A stretch of DNA of 64,000 bases from Chamaecyparis obtusa (taxonomy: Eukaryota; Streptophyta; Pinopsida; Cupressales; Cupressaceae): positions 1,229,001-1,293,000 of the forward strand of contig BSBK01005648.1 of the NCBI GenBank assembly GCA_027943335.1, written 5' to 3'. The notes beneath the pieces are model-generated. The model ran no database searches. It was given only the letters and a program-made list of their open reading frames with translations, and was not told where the DNA came from. Below, in pieces: positions 46,320-57,710 of this stretch. The translations under genes and the position numbers were made by a program. Each line of letters begins with the position of its first letter. Position 1 is the stretch's first letter.

Positions 46320-47568
46320 TGTAATACCCCAAAAATGGGCTATAAGTTCATTAATCTTCTATATCAACAATTCGAACGAAATCAACATCAAAGTCCTAAC
46401 CTAAGGCACATCTAAACATCATCGAATCCTAATTGATTATCTTAAATTCTGCATCAGGGAATATTCCTAGCAATATTCCTAATTATCTTAATTATCTTTA
46501 ATTTAATGATTATTTGGCAATAAATCACATTTATCCTAAGTTTGATTAATTGAATATTTTCATATTTAATTAATTAGATTTAATATCTTGCCACTTAATT
46601 GTGTAATTAAATTTAATTCTATCTATTATTAATTGTATTATTTAATTTTGACAATAAATCTAATATCTTATGAATAATTGATTAAATTTTTATTTAATTA
46701 ATTAAAGCAAGTTGTCATTATTTAATAATATAGTTTTTAATAAAAGTTTGATTAAATAATTGATTAACCCATAAATCAATTATTTATTTTCAAAAATCAG
46801 TTAAGTTGAGCATAAATCACTTTATTTATTTAATTAATTCATAATTATTATGCACATTCAAAAGAAACAGTTAAACTCCAAATTAGAAAATCAATGCAAA
46901 GTGTTGACTTTTTAGAACTCAACATCCTTTTGGAGTTCAAAAAGCTGATCTAAACTCTAATTTGAGTTAAAAAGTTGTTTTTGCATGATTTGCATGTTTT
47001 TGTGAATTAAATTATCTTTATTATCAAATAACTCAAAAATCAAGCTGAGTTAATCTGAGTGATTTATGGCTTTCTTCCATGCACCTCCAAAGCCCTGGAT
47101 TTCTATAAATCAAGGCTTTAGCTCTTCACAATTCATCTCTCAAATCTACAGAATCTCATATTTTTGCACAATCACGTTGGAGAATTGCAATTGGAAAGGT
47201 CAAAGCTTATTGCAAATCAACATTGTTGTGAGATCACTTTTGGTTTCATATTATTGTTAGATCAATTCATAGCATATCAGTTTTTACATATCATTTTTCA
47301 TATTATTGCATAGAAAATATCAAAAAAAAAAAATAGATTAATTGCATTCAATTCATATCTAGATCAATTGCATTCAAATCCTTCATTTAGGTGTCGTCTA
47401 GGTCATTGATCTCGATAACAATCTGAGAACATCAATCTCACACCTACTAGAAGGCAGTAAATCGCTTAGTTAAATTAGATTTTAATTTTGCACGATTTTG
47501 ATTTTTGCTAACCTCTAATGTTTTACTGAAGTGTCGTGTCTACAGATCAGATACAGTTTTCACACACA
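46320..47568 (+). repeat. Element E 3' LTR
   Basis: Close match to 36934-38195. It lacks a short stretch around AGATTTCATATCAT found in the 5' copy. The terminal CA repeat is two bases longer, so the exact end could be 47568 or 47570. Confidence 0.93.
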
Positions 47569-48163
47569 CACTTTTTAGTAGTTGATTAGTTTGAAAACTA
47601 TTTGTTAGGAGACCTCATGTGTATCATGATAGAGGTGTTAAAGTAATCTCCTTTGCGCTGACTAGATCCAGATCAAAGAAAAGATCATACAATCCTGTGA
47701 ATATTGTAAATGATGAGTAATCCCTTGCAAATGCATCATACACGTAATTCTTATGCTTCTGAAAATTACTCCATTAAATTTCCCTAAGATTCCACAATTT
47801 TGTACATGCACCATTTGTATCTTGGTCAAATTATTTACGCCATCACAGGCTGTCTTCAAAATAGTGAGGCAGGTCAGGCCCCAAGCGGGTCCGGCCTAAA
47901 AAATTTCAAACTCAAATAATCGGCCTTGAAAATGGTCTAGAACAACTGGTGCTTGCAACCAGATCCAAACTGGAGAACCAAGAATCCTTAAAAACTTCAA
48001 TTTCTATCACTTTGCCACTCGCCAATTTTTAATACAACACCTCCAGTTGCACTATTAAAAGATCAATCAGAACATATCACTGGAAGTTGAAACCTGGCAG
48101 ACACAAACCTTGTAATATAGAGAAACATCCTGCCAAAGGGATTTTCCTAAAATGAATGAGGTG
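47569..48163. other. Unassigned sequence right of element E
   Basis: No supported frame. It is not obviously continuous with the sequence left of E. A small G/C-rich stretch (gccccaagcgggtccggcc) lies near 47878. Confidence 0.4.
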
Positions 48164-49952
48164 GGATATTTTAAAACTTGAAAACACCGCCCATAATTGT
48201 TGGTGAATCGCAAACTAAAAACACTGTCGACTGCCTCGGAAGGAGATGTTTTAAAAATATGAAATGATGAGTTGAGGGCACGCCACTGAATCTGGTGGAA
48301 AATTCATATACAAGGAACACAAAAAAAAACCCTTAACTAGAGATGAGGATCTGAAAAAAAGCTACAAAATTATGAAAATGACTACTTTGCAGAGTTTTCC
48401 TATCCTCACCTTTTAACATTATTGAACACATTTTTGTCTGATCTGGCAATCATGTCAAATAGAACCTTCTTGGTTTGAAACCCTGGATAGATGATCTCTC
48501 ATATATGTATAAAATAAGGTTTTGACTAGTTTCACTGGATGATCAACTGATTATCAATGCTTAATCCTTAAAATCGGCCACTTAGAACATTCTGAACCGA
48601 AAACAATCAAATTCATAGAAATTGCATTTGGAATTGATCGAGCAAAGTGATCGATCGGATTGGCAGAGACTTGAAAATTCCTAGGAAAGTAAATCTCCAG
48701 GTCTACAGTATGAAATATCATTTAATTATGTTTTAGCTTGAACTCGGTGCAAATGGCAAGGTCTCAAAGTAAGCCACTCATAAAACTAAACTGTGCACTC
48801 CTGGAGAAACTAAGAAATTGCAAACATAATGGCTCTGGAAAACATGTCAAACAGGCACATGGGGAGCTAAAAATTGGTATGGACATTCATTCTCATGCAT
48901 ACAACATAATGCAACAACCCACATGTTATGACTATCAATCGGGTGTCATATGTAAACCTCTGAAGTAGGCCATTTAGTTAAAACCAAACATGATGCAAAG
49001 TGCAAATTCGAGCACAGGCCTCCAAATGGGTATCTCCAAAACTTATCAAAACTAAATTTTGGGAGTTGTAACCAACTATATATGAAAAATTAAATGTGAG
49101 GAACACATGTGCCAAGCACTATGCCATGAAATTCATCAGGGCTATCTTTACGTGCGCTTGAAACTAGGTCCCTTTAAATTGTTCTTTGGAAGCATTGAAC
49201 TTTGCCTTAGGGAAATTCTCTGATTAGGGGATCAAAACTGTCTTGATTTTTTCATAGTACCAACAGGTTGCTAAAGTTACCTCAGAGATCTTGAGAATTC
49301 ATGGAGTGTCTCAAGCAAACCTAGACAAAGAAAGGGAACAAAAGATTTCTTTGGAATTAGAAAGCGTAGATGCAACAAAGGTAGAATCAGATGATCCTAA
49401 GTTGAAGAAGGTGAAGATAGAAAAATCTGATGATCAGAAGGGTAAAACTAATGTTACTCCTTCTGTGCCCAAAGAAACCATTGACCTTACTACTCCTCCT
49501 GAGTGTAAGGCAATGCCTAAGAGGAAGAAAGAAATCAGCATTGGTCATCCATCCTCGAGCGTAACAATGAACATAAGGAACACTCAATCACCTCCTGAAG
49601 TAAGTTTCAAACCTAGTCTGAGTGTGTTAAGCACAAGAATCATTGATGAAGGTAGAATTGATCAAGTAGAAAATTTTTATGAGAAATACAGTGAGATAGA
49701 CAAATCAGAGATACATGGAATGATAGTCAAACACATGTTGAAGTTTAAGAAGATAGTCTTAGAACTAATGACTATGATCCCTAATAATGTATGGAATATC
49801 TTAGAGTTCCAAAAGAGACGGGCTATTGAAGAGGATCTAAGGATAAGAGAGACTATTTTAGATGAAACCCTTCCTATATGTGAGCTAGAAGAGAAAAAGT
49901 TATTGTTAGATCTGGTGAAGCCTCACCTTAGGACCAAGACAAGAACATTGAA
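48164..49952 (+). repeat. 1.8 kb duplicated segment, copy 1
   Basis: It aligns end to end with 54349-56139. The first 1.1 kb is non-coding in both. Then comes TCTTGATTTTTTCATAG, an acceptor-like signal, followed by the open frame of copy 1. The left and right neighbours of the two copies differ. Confidence 0.85.
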
Positions 49953-50109
49953 CTATCTTGATTTTTTTAGAGTACCAACAGTGGCTCTAGTTGGGGATGT
50001 GTTCCCCCTGTGGGCATGCAGAGAATTCATGAATCTTTGGTATAGTAGACCACCCAAAAAATTAAAACTGACTTCTTGCTCTTTCTTCAAAAATAGGGAA
50101 CCTTACTGA
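49258..50109 (+). pseudogene. Accessory reading frame, truncated copy 1
   Basis: There is no ATG near the start. The frame opens after a stop at 49255, inside the acceptor-like sequence, and reads VAKVTSEILRIHGVSQANLD. It is the same protein as 55454-57501 up to KPHLRTKTRTLN. It then runs into unrelated sequence (VALVGDVFPLWACREFMNLW) after the breakpoint at 49952. The shared part is charged, with LKKVKIEKSDDQKG, KPSLSVLSTRIIDEGRID and IPNNVWNILEFQKRRAIEED. Function unknown. Truncated by rearrangement. Confidence 0.6.
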
Positions 50110-50194
50110 AAGAAACAGACCACACGACTGAAAGAAAGCAACTGTATAATATATACATTATTTGCATAGGTTCAAAGCCTCAAAACTGGAAGCA
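49953..50194. other. Junction between copy 1 and frame X
   Basis: At 49956-49980 the sequence repeats the 25-base acceptor-like word seen before the accessory frame (49241-49266 and 55428-55453). On the minus strand two CTTTCTTTCAG-like acceptors lie near 50100-50150. Confidence 0.45.
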
Positions 50195-51778
50195 CTATTT
50201 ACCTCTATCATAAATATGATTCTCATCCATATACGAAACCAGCTGCTTAAAAAAATTTTGACAAACATGCCGCCAACATATATGAAGAATTTTGAGCTGA
50301 AAGGTAATCATGTACTTGCCATAACCCAAACTCTTCCGGTCACAACCAACCTCATGTAGATATTCTAGAAAATATGGAAGATCCATTACCTCTTCTTGAT
50401 GTTGATGGAAAATATAAGGTCTATCTAGTAATGCATCAAAAAATAAGCTATAATGACCATCATGCATTATCAAAAACTCACCCGGCTGAAAATGAAAAGG
50501 ATCCTTAGCTTTATCTATATGAAATGTTTCAGCCATTGAACAACTTGGCTCCTCAATAATGTACTCACAATATGAATCATGGACCAAATGCAAACTTTTT
50601 TCATAATCATTGTGACATAAGGATGACTGATCAATATCATCATTTTTATCCATAAACTTGTTGTCCACAACACTGTCATAATCGTTGTCATACTCATCAA
50701 AAGAAAGAAAATAAACTGAACTAGAAACTTGTTTGTCATTAGAATCCTCATGACAGGACAACATAGTGTCATGGTCTTCATTCATTTCTTCTACAAACTT
50801 ATTATATGAGGGGGTTTCATATAAACATGAATCATTGTTTTCATCATTTTGAACACATGCCTCATCATCAGTGTCAAAACATATATCAACTAGATATCGC
50901 AAAGTAGAATCCACCTTAGAGGCATACCTCTGAAAATCAACAGCCAAGAGGTCTGAGATTTCCTCACTGCTTAGTGTGCACTAGATTTCATTTTTATTTT
51001 CTTTGGCTTCATGCTTGATGCTGCAAACATCCTTCTTATTTGGAACAGGGGTTGCAAACTCTTGGCTCCCATTATCTTGTGCAAATCCATCACTGCAACA
51101 ACTTTCATCTGCATCATATCTATCCCTTTTCTATTTGCACAAACCTTTCTTATACTAGGATAATAGAGTTGTTCTCTTATGCTGATAAAAGGAGAGGTCT
51201 ACAAACTTTTTAGTAGAAACCTTATCAACTGTGAATTATTCCTCATCATCTTCATATTCACTGAATTCATTATCAACATCATAATCTTTATTTGCACAAG
51301 GTGACTCAGAAGGAAACCTTACTATCATATCCTTATGATTTGATTTTTTATCACTAGAAGAACACATCTCTATATCCGACACAAGATCACAATCAATGTA
51401 GAATTTGGAACCATTAAACATGTTGTCCTGAATTTTCAGCTCTGTATATGGAAAGCAATCAGCACCCTCATTGTATGTTTGAACATAAAAATAAAACCTT
51501 TGAAAATCAAACATGTGCATATCAAACAAATCCTCAAGAAAATCATTTTGAAGTGCAACTCATGGCTTCAAATTAGATTCATTTCGAGAGGCATCATCAT
51601 GCTGAATTGAAAAATTAAAAGATTCATTTTCTGATTGGTAACCGATATGTCCTTGCTGACTTGTTTCAACATCCTCTAAGAATAGGACATCAGTACTATT
51701 TACATCCAAATCTTGGAAGAAAGAACACACCTCTAATTGAAACAAACAATCTAGTATAATTTTTGAAACCTCTTCCAT
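50195..51778 (-). pseudogene. Unknown acidic reading frame X
   Basis: One minus-strand frame of about 528 codons, interrupted by only a few stops (near 51557, 51235 and 50980-51150). It opens MEEVSKIILDCLFQLEVCSF at 51778, three bases from the F1 LTR. It is rich in Asp, Glu, Asn and Cys (NDENNDSCLYETPSYN, SFDEYDNDYDSVVDNKFMDK). A more ordered last third reads DPFHFQPGEFLIMHDGHYSL, FFDALLDRPYIFHQHQEEV and YFLEYLHEVGCDRKSLGYG. I recognise no family. It could be a host gene fragment, an antisense element gene, or a retroelement frame. If F1 inserted into it, the true start may be lost. Confidence 0.45.
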
Positions 51779-51780
51779 CT

Positions 51781-52996
51781 TGATGAGTCTGGTTTATGGG
51801 TTGTTTTGTTTATGATTTACTGAGTCTAGACTTAAATATCTTATGGTTTTCATAAACATTATGAAGACTTTTATGTTTATATGCTTTAGCCATGTGTATA
51901 TCTAATACTTTTGACATTAAAGGAAAATAATGAATATATATATAGACTAATGGATATTATGATGAAAACCTGGTATTTCTCTTCTCTAGTGTTAATGGGT
52001 AGTGTTCCTGCAGCCATGTGACAAGGATGCATTAAAGTAGGGAAACTTATTATAAATCTTTGCCTTGGATTTGTGTGTGGATTTTGTCATGCTAACCTTT
52101 TGCAAGAGAAGAATAAGTCAGCAAGGAGTAAGGAATCAAAGATGAAGTGGCTCTTTAAGGTGAATAACTATTTCTAGAATTTATCACGGCTCCACTACTT
52201 CCATAACCTTGCGGTTGATAACACAGACTGGGTCAATCCAGTTACCAGTGTTCCTATATTCTTGAGGCACTAAATATGGTTTATCCTCTTGCATAAATGA
52301 TGTTGTCACTCCTATAACTGAAGTTTTTATGCTATGTAATGAAGGACCTAGTTTTTAGGTGTTATGTTTTCTCAATTGCTTTTAAATAAGCTAGAACTTA
52401 TGATTCCGAGTTAGTTAGATGTTTTTTGAGGAGTTTATATTGTAATCCAGCAACAAAGTGAATACGCTTTGATCTTCTATTTTGTACTTGTGTTTTGTTA
52501 ATGAATATATGATAGTTCCAGATTTCAACATCTGAGTTATAAATCTATTCACACTTCCATGGGGGCCCACACGGGAGGTAAATTCTCTGTTCATGTTCAA
52601 GTAGGACTTAGTTAAGTTTCTTTTGAATTTGATAAGCACTGTTGCTCCTATAGCCATTGGTAGCAGAACTATCGGTTGTTTCCTGCAGCATAAGTTTACT
52701 GTCGAAGTATTATTAGTTTACTACTGAGCATTTCCTTCAAGTTGTGAGTTAAGTTATAGTTTCAGTTCTTAGTATAAATTTCCTACAGCAATACCTTTAC
52801 TTTACTAGTGATGACTTTTGAAGAGAACTAAAGCATAAACCTTGCAGCCACCATCTCAAGTTCACATTCCCAGATTGATATATTTAATGAATTCTAGTCT
52901 GATATTTCAAGTAGACATGTGATAATTTTAAGCAATGAATCACTGTTAAAGGGTGTCCAATCCTTGAAGTTGCTAGAGTATTATTCTGACCAACCA
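51781..52996 (+). repeat. F1 5' LTR
   Basis: It begins TGATGAGTCTGG and ends CCAACCA before the primer site. It has the same length and ends as the F2 LTR (TGATGGGCTTCT...CCAAGCA), but the body is well diverged. No polypurine tract precedes it, which supports a 5' LTR. A GT-rich transcribed end is likely around 52450-52650. Confidence 0.75.
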
Positions 52997-53000
52997 TTTT

Positions 53001-53018
53001 TGGTGTCGTTGTCGGGGA
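53001..53018 (+). other. Primer binding site of F1
   Basis: TGGTGTCGTTGTCGGGGA, a decayed form of the F2 site TGGCGCCGCTGCTGGGGA, of the kind found in Athila and Tat elements. Confidence 0.75.
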
Positions 53019-53078
53019 TGGTGTCAATTTAGTTTAACCCAAAAGTCATTAAGTTAGTTTGCATTCTGCATTATTTGT

Positions 53079-54348
53079 ATGCATAGACGTAGGGATCATC
53101 TTGGGAGATTCCTTCCTAATATTATCCAAGTAGAACCATTTGAGGTTTTTAATCAAGAATCTGAAGAATCTCACACTAAGAACATACAAGAAGAAGAACC
53201 ATTTGAGAATGTATTTGCGGATGCTTATGAACAATTGCCTTTGCCTACAACCTCAGAGGAATCATACCATTTGAATCACCTATTTGCTGAACCTAAAAAT
53301 CAACCAATAATGGCCTAGCCTACCTTCCCTTTTCCTATTCCTAATTAGCAAGTTAACCAAAACCTGAAGAATATACCTCCTGTTGTGCTTCCAAAATTCT
53401 ATGGCCTCATCACAGAAGATCCTGAGATGTTTCTCTTTGAGTTTGACATACTCTGCAGGAGCTATGACTACTCAACTGATGCTCATAAGCTGAAGTTGTT
53501 TCCCTCTACCTTGAAGGAAGTTGCTTTATGATGGTTCATGAGCCTGGGTTCCAATGCAGTACAAGATTGGTCTGGGATGAGCAATTTGTTTCTTACAAAG
53601 TACAAGGACTATTGTAGAGGAAGAGACCTAAAAGGAGATGAAATTTTTAAAATATCCCAAAGAGACGATGAAACCCTGGAGGATTATGTCTCCAGGTTCA
53701 TGTTCAACCTACAGCGTAATACACAGCATAACTTGAATCCAAAATCCTAGAAACATATTTTTCTAAAAGGTGTGGGTGATGGAAGTATTGAAGCCCTCGA
53801 CCTCATGGTAGGAGGTGATATTACTCAAAAAGCTTGGGGTGAAATAAAGGATATATGCGTGAACTATTCGAGAGCTATAGTCAAGAAGGGAAGATGATTG
53901 AGAGACTTACCTCATAAGTCTAACGATGGTTCGGGAGTATCCAAAATGGAGCCGTCTAATTTGTTGTCTGACTTCAAGAAAGACATCATCAATGATGTTG
54001 CAACATAGCTAGATACCATGCAGGTGAGAAGAAAGAAAGATGAAGTTGATGCTATGCTAGCCGAATACTGTCCACACTATAGGGAGAAGAAAAAGAATTT
54101 TTGGTGTAAATCTGTTGCAAGCCTGGAGTCCCAACCTATGCCCATTGAGTTTAAGGCCATCTATGAAAATGGAGAGGTACTTTACGTTGCCCAGAGGTGA
54201 CCATGGGCTTAGAGACCAGGTATTCCCCAAGATCCTCTTCAAAATTTTAATAGTAATAATGCATGGAAAAATTAGCAGCATAATGGTTTTAGTGGATATA
54301 ATAGTTGGCAGCAACCTCAGCAAGGTTGGCAACAACCTCAGCAAGGCA
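53079..54348 (+). pseudogene. F1 gag
   Basis: It opens MHRRRDHLGRFLPN and follows F2 gag residue by residue: acidic N-terminus (EEEPFENVFADAYEQ), core (LPKFYGLITEDPEMFLFEFD, AHKLKLFPSTLKEVAL, GMSNLFLTKYKDYCRGRDLK, DETLEDYVSRFMFNLQ) and a Cys/Lys-rich patch (CPHYREKKKNFWCK). Stops include TAG at PIMA*PTF, PIPN*QVN, PKS*KHI and DVAT*LDT and TGA at VAL*WFM (Arg in F2). The Gln-rich tail (SWQQPQQGWQQPQQG) ends abruptly at the breakpoint. Confidence 0.85.
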
Positions 54349-56139
54349 GGATATTTTAAAACTTGAAAACGCCACTCAGAATTTTTGGCAGATCGCAAAC
54401 TAAAAACATTTTCGACTGCCTTGGAAGGAGATGTTTGAAAAATATGAAATGATGAGCTGAGGGCACGCCACTGAATCTAATGGAAAATTCATATACAAGG
54501 AACAAAACAAAACAACCCTTAACTAGAGATGAGGATCCAAAAAAAAGCTACGAAATTCTAAAAATGACTACTTTGCAAAGTTTTCCTATCTACACCTTTT
54601 AACATTATTGAACACCTTTTTGTCCGATATGGCAATCATGTCAAACAGAACCTTCTTGGTCTGAAACCCTGGATAGATGATCTCTCATATTTGTATAAAA
54701 AAAGGTTTTGATTAGTTTCACTGGATGATCAACTAATTATCAATTCTTAATCCTTAAAATCAGCCACTTAGAACATTCTGAACCGAAAACAATTAGATTC
54801 ATAGAAATTGCATTTGGAATTGATCGAGCAAAGTGATCAATCAGATTGGTAGAGACTTGAAAATTCCTAGGGAAGTACACTTCTAGGTCTACAGTATGAA
54901 ATATCATTCAATTATTTTTTATCTTGAACTTGGTGCAAATGGCAAGGCCTCTAAGTAAGCCACTCAAAAAACTAAACTATGCACTCCTGGAGAAACTAAG
55001 AAATTGCAAACAGAATGGCTTTGGCAAACATGTCAAACAGGCACATGGGGGGCTGAAAATTGGTATGGACATTCATTCTCATGCATAAAACATAATGCAA
55101 TAATTCACATGTTATCAATATCAACCAGGTGTCAGATGTAAACCTTTGAAGTAGGCCATTTAGTTAAAATCAGACATGATGCAAAGTGTACATTCGAGCA
55201 CAAGCCTCCAAATGGGTATCTCCAAAACTTATCGAAATTGAATTATGGGAGTTGTAACCAATTGTATATGCCAAATGAAATTCAAGGAACACATGTCCCA
55301 AGCATTATGCCATGAAATTCATCAAGGCTATCTTTACGTGCACTTGAAACTAGGTCCCTTTAAACTGTTCTTTGGAAGCATTGAACTTTGCCTTAGGGAA
55401 ATTCTCTAATTATGGGATCAAAAACTGTCTTGATTTTTTCAGAGTACCAATAGGTTGCTAAAGTTACCTCAGAGATCTTGAGAATTCATGGAGTGTCTCA
55501 AGCAGACCTAGACAAAGAAAGGGAACATAAGATTTCTTTGGAATTAGAAAGCATGGATGTAGCAAAGGTAGAATCAAATGATCCTAAGTTGAAGAAGGTG
55601 AAGATAGAAAAGTCTGATGATCGGAAGAGTAAAATTGATGTTAATCCTTCTATGCTCAAAGAAACCATTGACCTTACTGCTCCTCCTGAGTATAAGGTAA
55701 TGCCTAAGAGGAAGAAAGAAATCAGTATTAGTCATCCATCCTCGAGAGTAACAAGGAACATAAGGAACACTCAATCACCTCCTGAAGTAAGTTTCAAACC
55801 TAGTCTGAGTGTGTTAAGCACAAGAATCATTGATGAAGGCAGAATTGATCAAGTAGAAAAGTTTTATGAGAAATACAGTGAGATAGACAAATCAGAGATA
55901 CATGGAATGATAGTCAAACACATGTTGAAGTTTAAGAAGACAGTCTTAGAACTAAAGACTATGATCCCTAATAATGTATGGAATATCTTAGAGTTCCAAA
56001 AGAGACGGGCTATTGAAGAGGATCTAAGGATAAGAGAGAAGATTTTAGATGAAACCCTTCCTGTATGCGAGCTAGATGAGAAAAAGTTATTGTTAGATCT
56101 GGTGAAGCCTCACCTCAAGACCAAGACAAGAATATTGAA
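54349..56139 (+). repeat. 1.8 kb duplicated segment, copy 2
   Basis: Partner of 48164-49952. This copy continues to the right into the rest of the accessory frame and the D 3' LTR, so it is the one in original context on that side. Confidence 0.85.
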
Positions 56140-57501
56140 TATAATGGATAAAAACTTTGAGTTAGTTTCCAAGGAAATAGAGAAAGCCTTTGAGAAGGTC
56201 TTTATGAATAGGTACATGTATCCACCTATTGGACCCATAGCTCAAGTATCCTCAAAAGAATTCAAGATGGCAAAGCCCACTAATGCATTAGTGACAAGTC
56301 CTCAGGACTCAGCGCCTGTAGTTGAAACACAAACAGAGGCAGATAAGTTTGCACCCATGACAGAGACACTAAAAGATAGCACCATTATCATTGATAATGT
56401 AGAGATAGCCATGGAGGCCACTGATACTGAGTTGGAAAAATTTGAAGAGGCATTTGTGAGTACTTGAGAGGTTGAGACTCTATGTGGTAACTCCACTCCC
56501 AATCAAGAAGAAATATTGATTGAGGATATATCAAATGAAAAGAAAGAAGAGGAAAAGATGGAAGAAAAGAAAGAAAAAGAAATAGAAAAAGAAGTAGAGA
56601 GAAATGAACCATCAGCTGAAGTGATCAAGGTAAAAGAGGAAGTTATGGATAGTAATCCTATCACTCCACTTCCCTCAGCAACATTATTGTCAAGTTTGAC
56701 ACCTGACACAACCAGTTTGGATTCATGGGGAGAAGAAGACCTGATTAAGTTCAGTGTCTTAGCTATGGAGAAGGCCAAGGAGAAACAAGTGATGAGGAAT
56801 CCCCTCCTTGTAGAGTTAGTTAACATCTTGAATAGCTTGTTACCAGCAGACAATAAAGTGTCTAAATTACACTCTGTTGATGATGTGAGTGCAGTCATTT
56901 CTCAGTTCAAGAGTAATTTCTCTAGCCTAGAAGAATCTGCATCCCTCGTTGCAGAAGTGAAGTATTTGAAGAAGAGGCTCAGTGAATTAGTTAGAAATTT
57001 TACACTTGACCTAAGCTCACTAAAGACTGGTCAAGCATCCTTGAAGGAGTTTGTAGAAAAGGGAAGAAAGATCAATGTTGATTGTATGAACCAGGACAAG
57101 TTAACCGGTGATCTATACAAGAAGATTCAAGAGGCAGAAGCCATGATAGATAGCATAAGGAAATCAGTGGAAGATCCATCTATTGATGTGAAATGTGTAA
57201 TAATGTCTACCAAAGACAGATAGATAAGATTGAGAAGGTAGGAAAAGAGATGACCAAGATAAGGGTTAGGCAGACTCAGCTAAGGAATGCTCATGCGCCC
57301 TCATTAGACATACTCAATCAGAATATCAAGGAGATCGATGCCACCATGGTGACATATGATCAAGGTCCTAGCATAGATTTGGAGAAGATGGATAAGATAC
57401 AGTATGCATTATGCACCCATCTCCAAATTGTGAATTCACTGATCACATTTTGGAAGAAGGAGATCCAAAACCTGCAGATAGCATATCCGAATATTTTATG
57501 A
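55454..57501 (+). pseudogene. Element D accessory reading frame next to the 3' LTR
   Basis: About 680 codons, open from 55454 with no ATG. It is preceded by TTTTTTCAG, so the start may lie in an upstream exon or frame. The N-third is charged (LKKVKIEKSDDRKSK, PKRKKEISISHPSSR). The middle is helical (VEKFYEKYSEIDKSEIHGM, NNVWNILEFQKRRAIEED). An Asp/Glu/Lys-rich part (KKEEEKMEEKKEKEIEKEVE) and a C-terminal coiled coil (LVAEVKYLKKRLSELVRNF, VNSLITFWKKEIQNLQ) follow. One TGA at 56465 (Arg expected) and one frame shift near 57215 break it. Its place, just before the polypurine tract, is where some Sireviruses carry an env-like gene. I see no signal peptide or clear membrane segment. Function unknown. 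Confidence 0.55.
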
Positions 57502-57710
57502 CAGTAAGTAGTTGTATATATAGTTTTGAAGCACCTTTGTCATTAATATCAAAGGGGGAGTATGTATAGAATATGGTATAGATATGTATAAGGAGATATA
57601 AGATAGAAAGTTATGTATAAGGGAGATATAAGACAAAAGTTTTTTGTATTAAGGAACAATTAGCAACTTGGCCATATTCCTTTGTTGCCATCAATGACAA
57701 AGGGGGAGAT
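57502..57710 (+). other. Element D 3' untranslated region and polypurine tracts
   Basis: Two tracts, aaagggggagtatg (about 57553) and aaagggggagat directly before the LTR (57699-57710), plus two near-repeats of agatataagata. Confidence 0.8.

Larger units (their letters stand above)
36934..47568 (+). mobile_element. Element E: Tat-lineage Ty3/gypsy, gag core missing
   Basis: LTRs of about 1.25 kb flank a pol with protease, G-patch, RT, RNase H, a second RNase H and integrase. The double RNase H is the mark of the Tat lineage. No gag core is found between the primer site and the protease. The two LTRs look very alike, with one visible 12-18 bp gap. No 5 bp target duplication is seen: gttgt on the left, cactt or ctttt on the right. 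Confidence 0.9.
51781..54348 (+). mobile_element. F1: 5' part of an Athila/Tat-like Ty3/gypsy element
   Basis: LTR, primer site and most of gag are present. The sequence then breaks off at 54348 into copy 2 of the duplicated segment. Pol and the 3' LTR are missing. F2 at 57801 is a second, better member of the same family. Confidence 0.8.

Noticed and set aside
36934..47568. CA repeats at the E LTR ends and TTAATTAA-rich U3 as an origin or centromere repeat
   Set aside because: They are parts of one LTR found three times with element context, not tandem arrays.
56503..56898. 131-codon minus-strand frame
   Set aside because: Antisense of the Glu/Lys-rich part of the D accessory frame. The Ser/Phe-rich translation is a composition effect.
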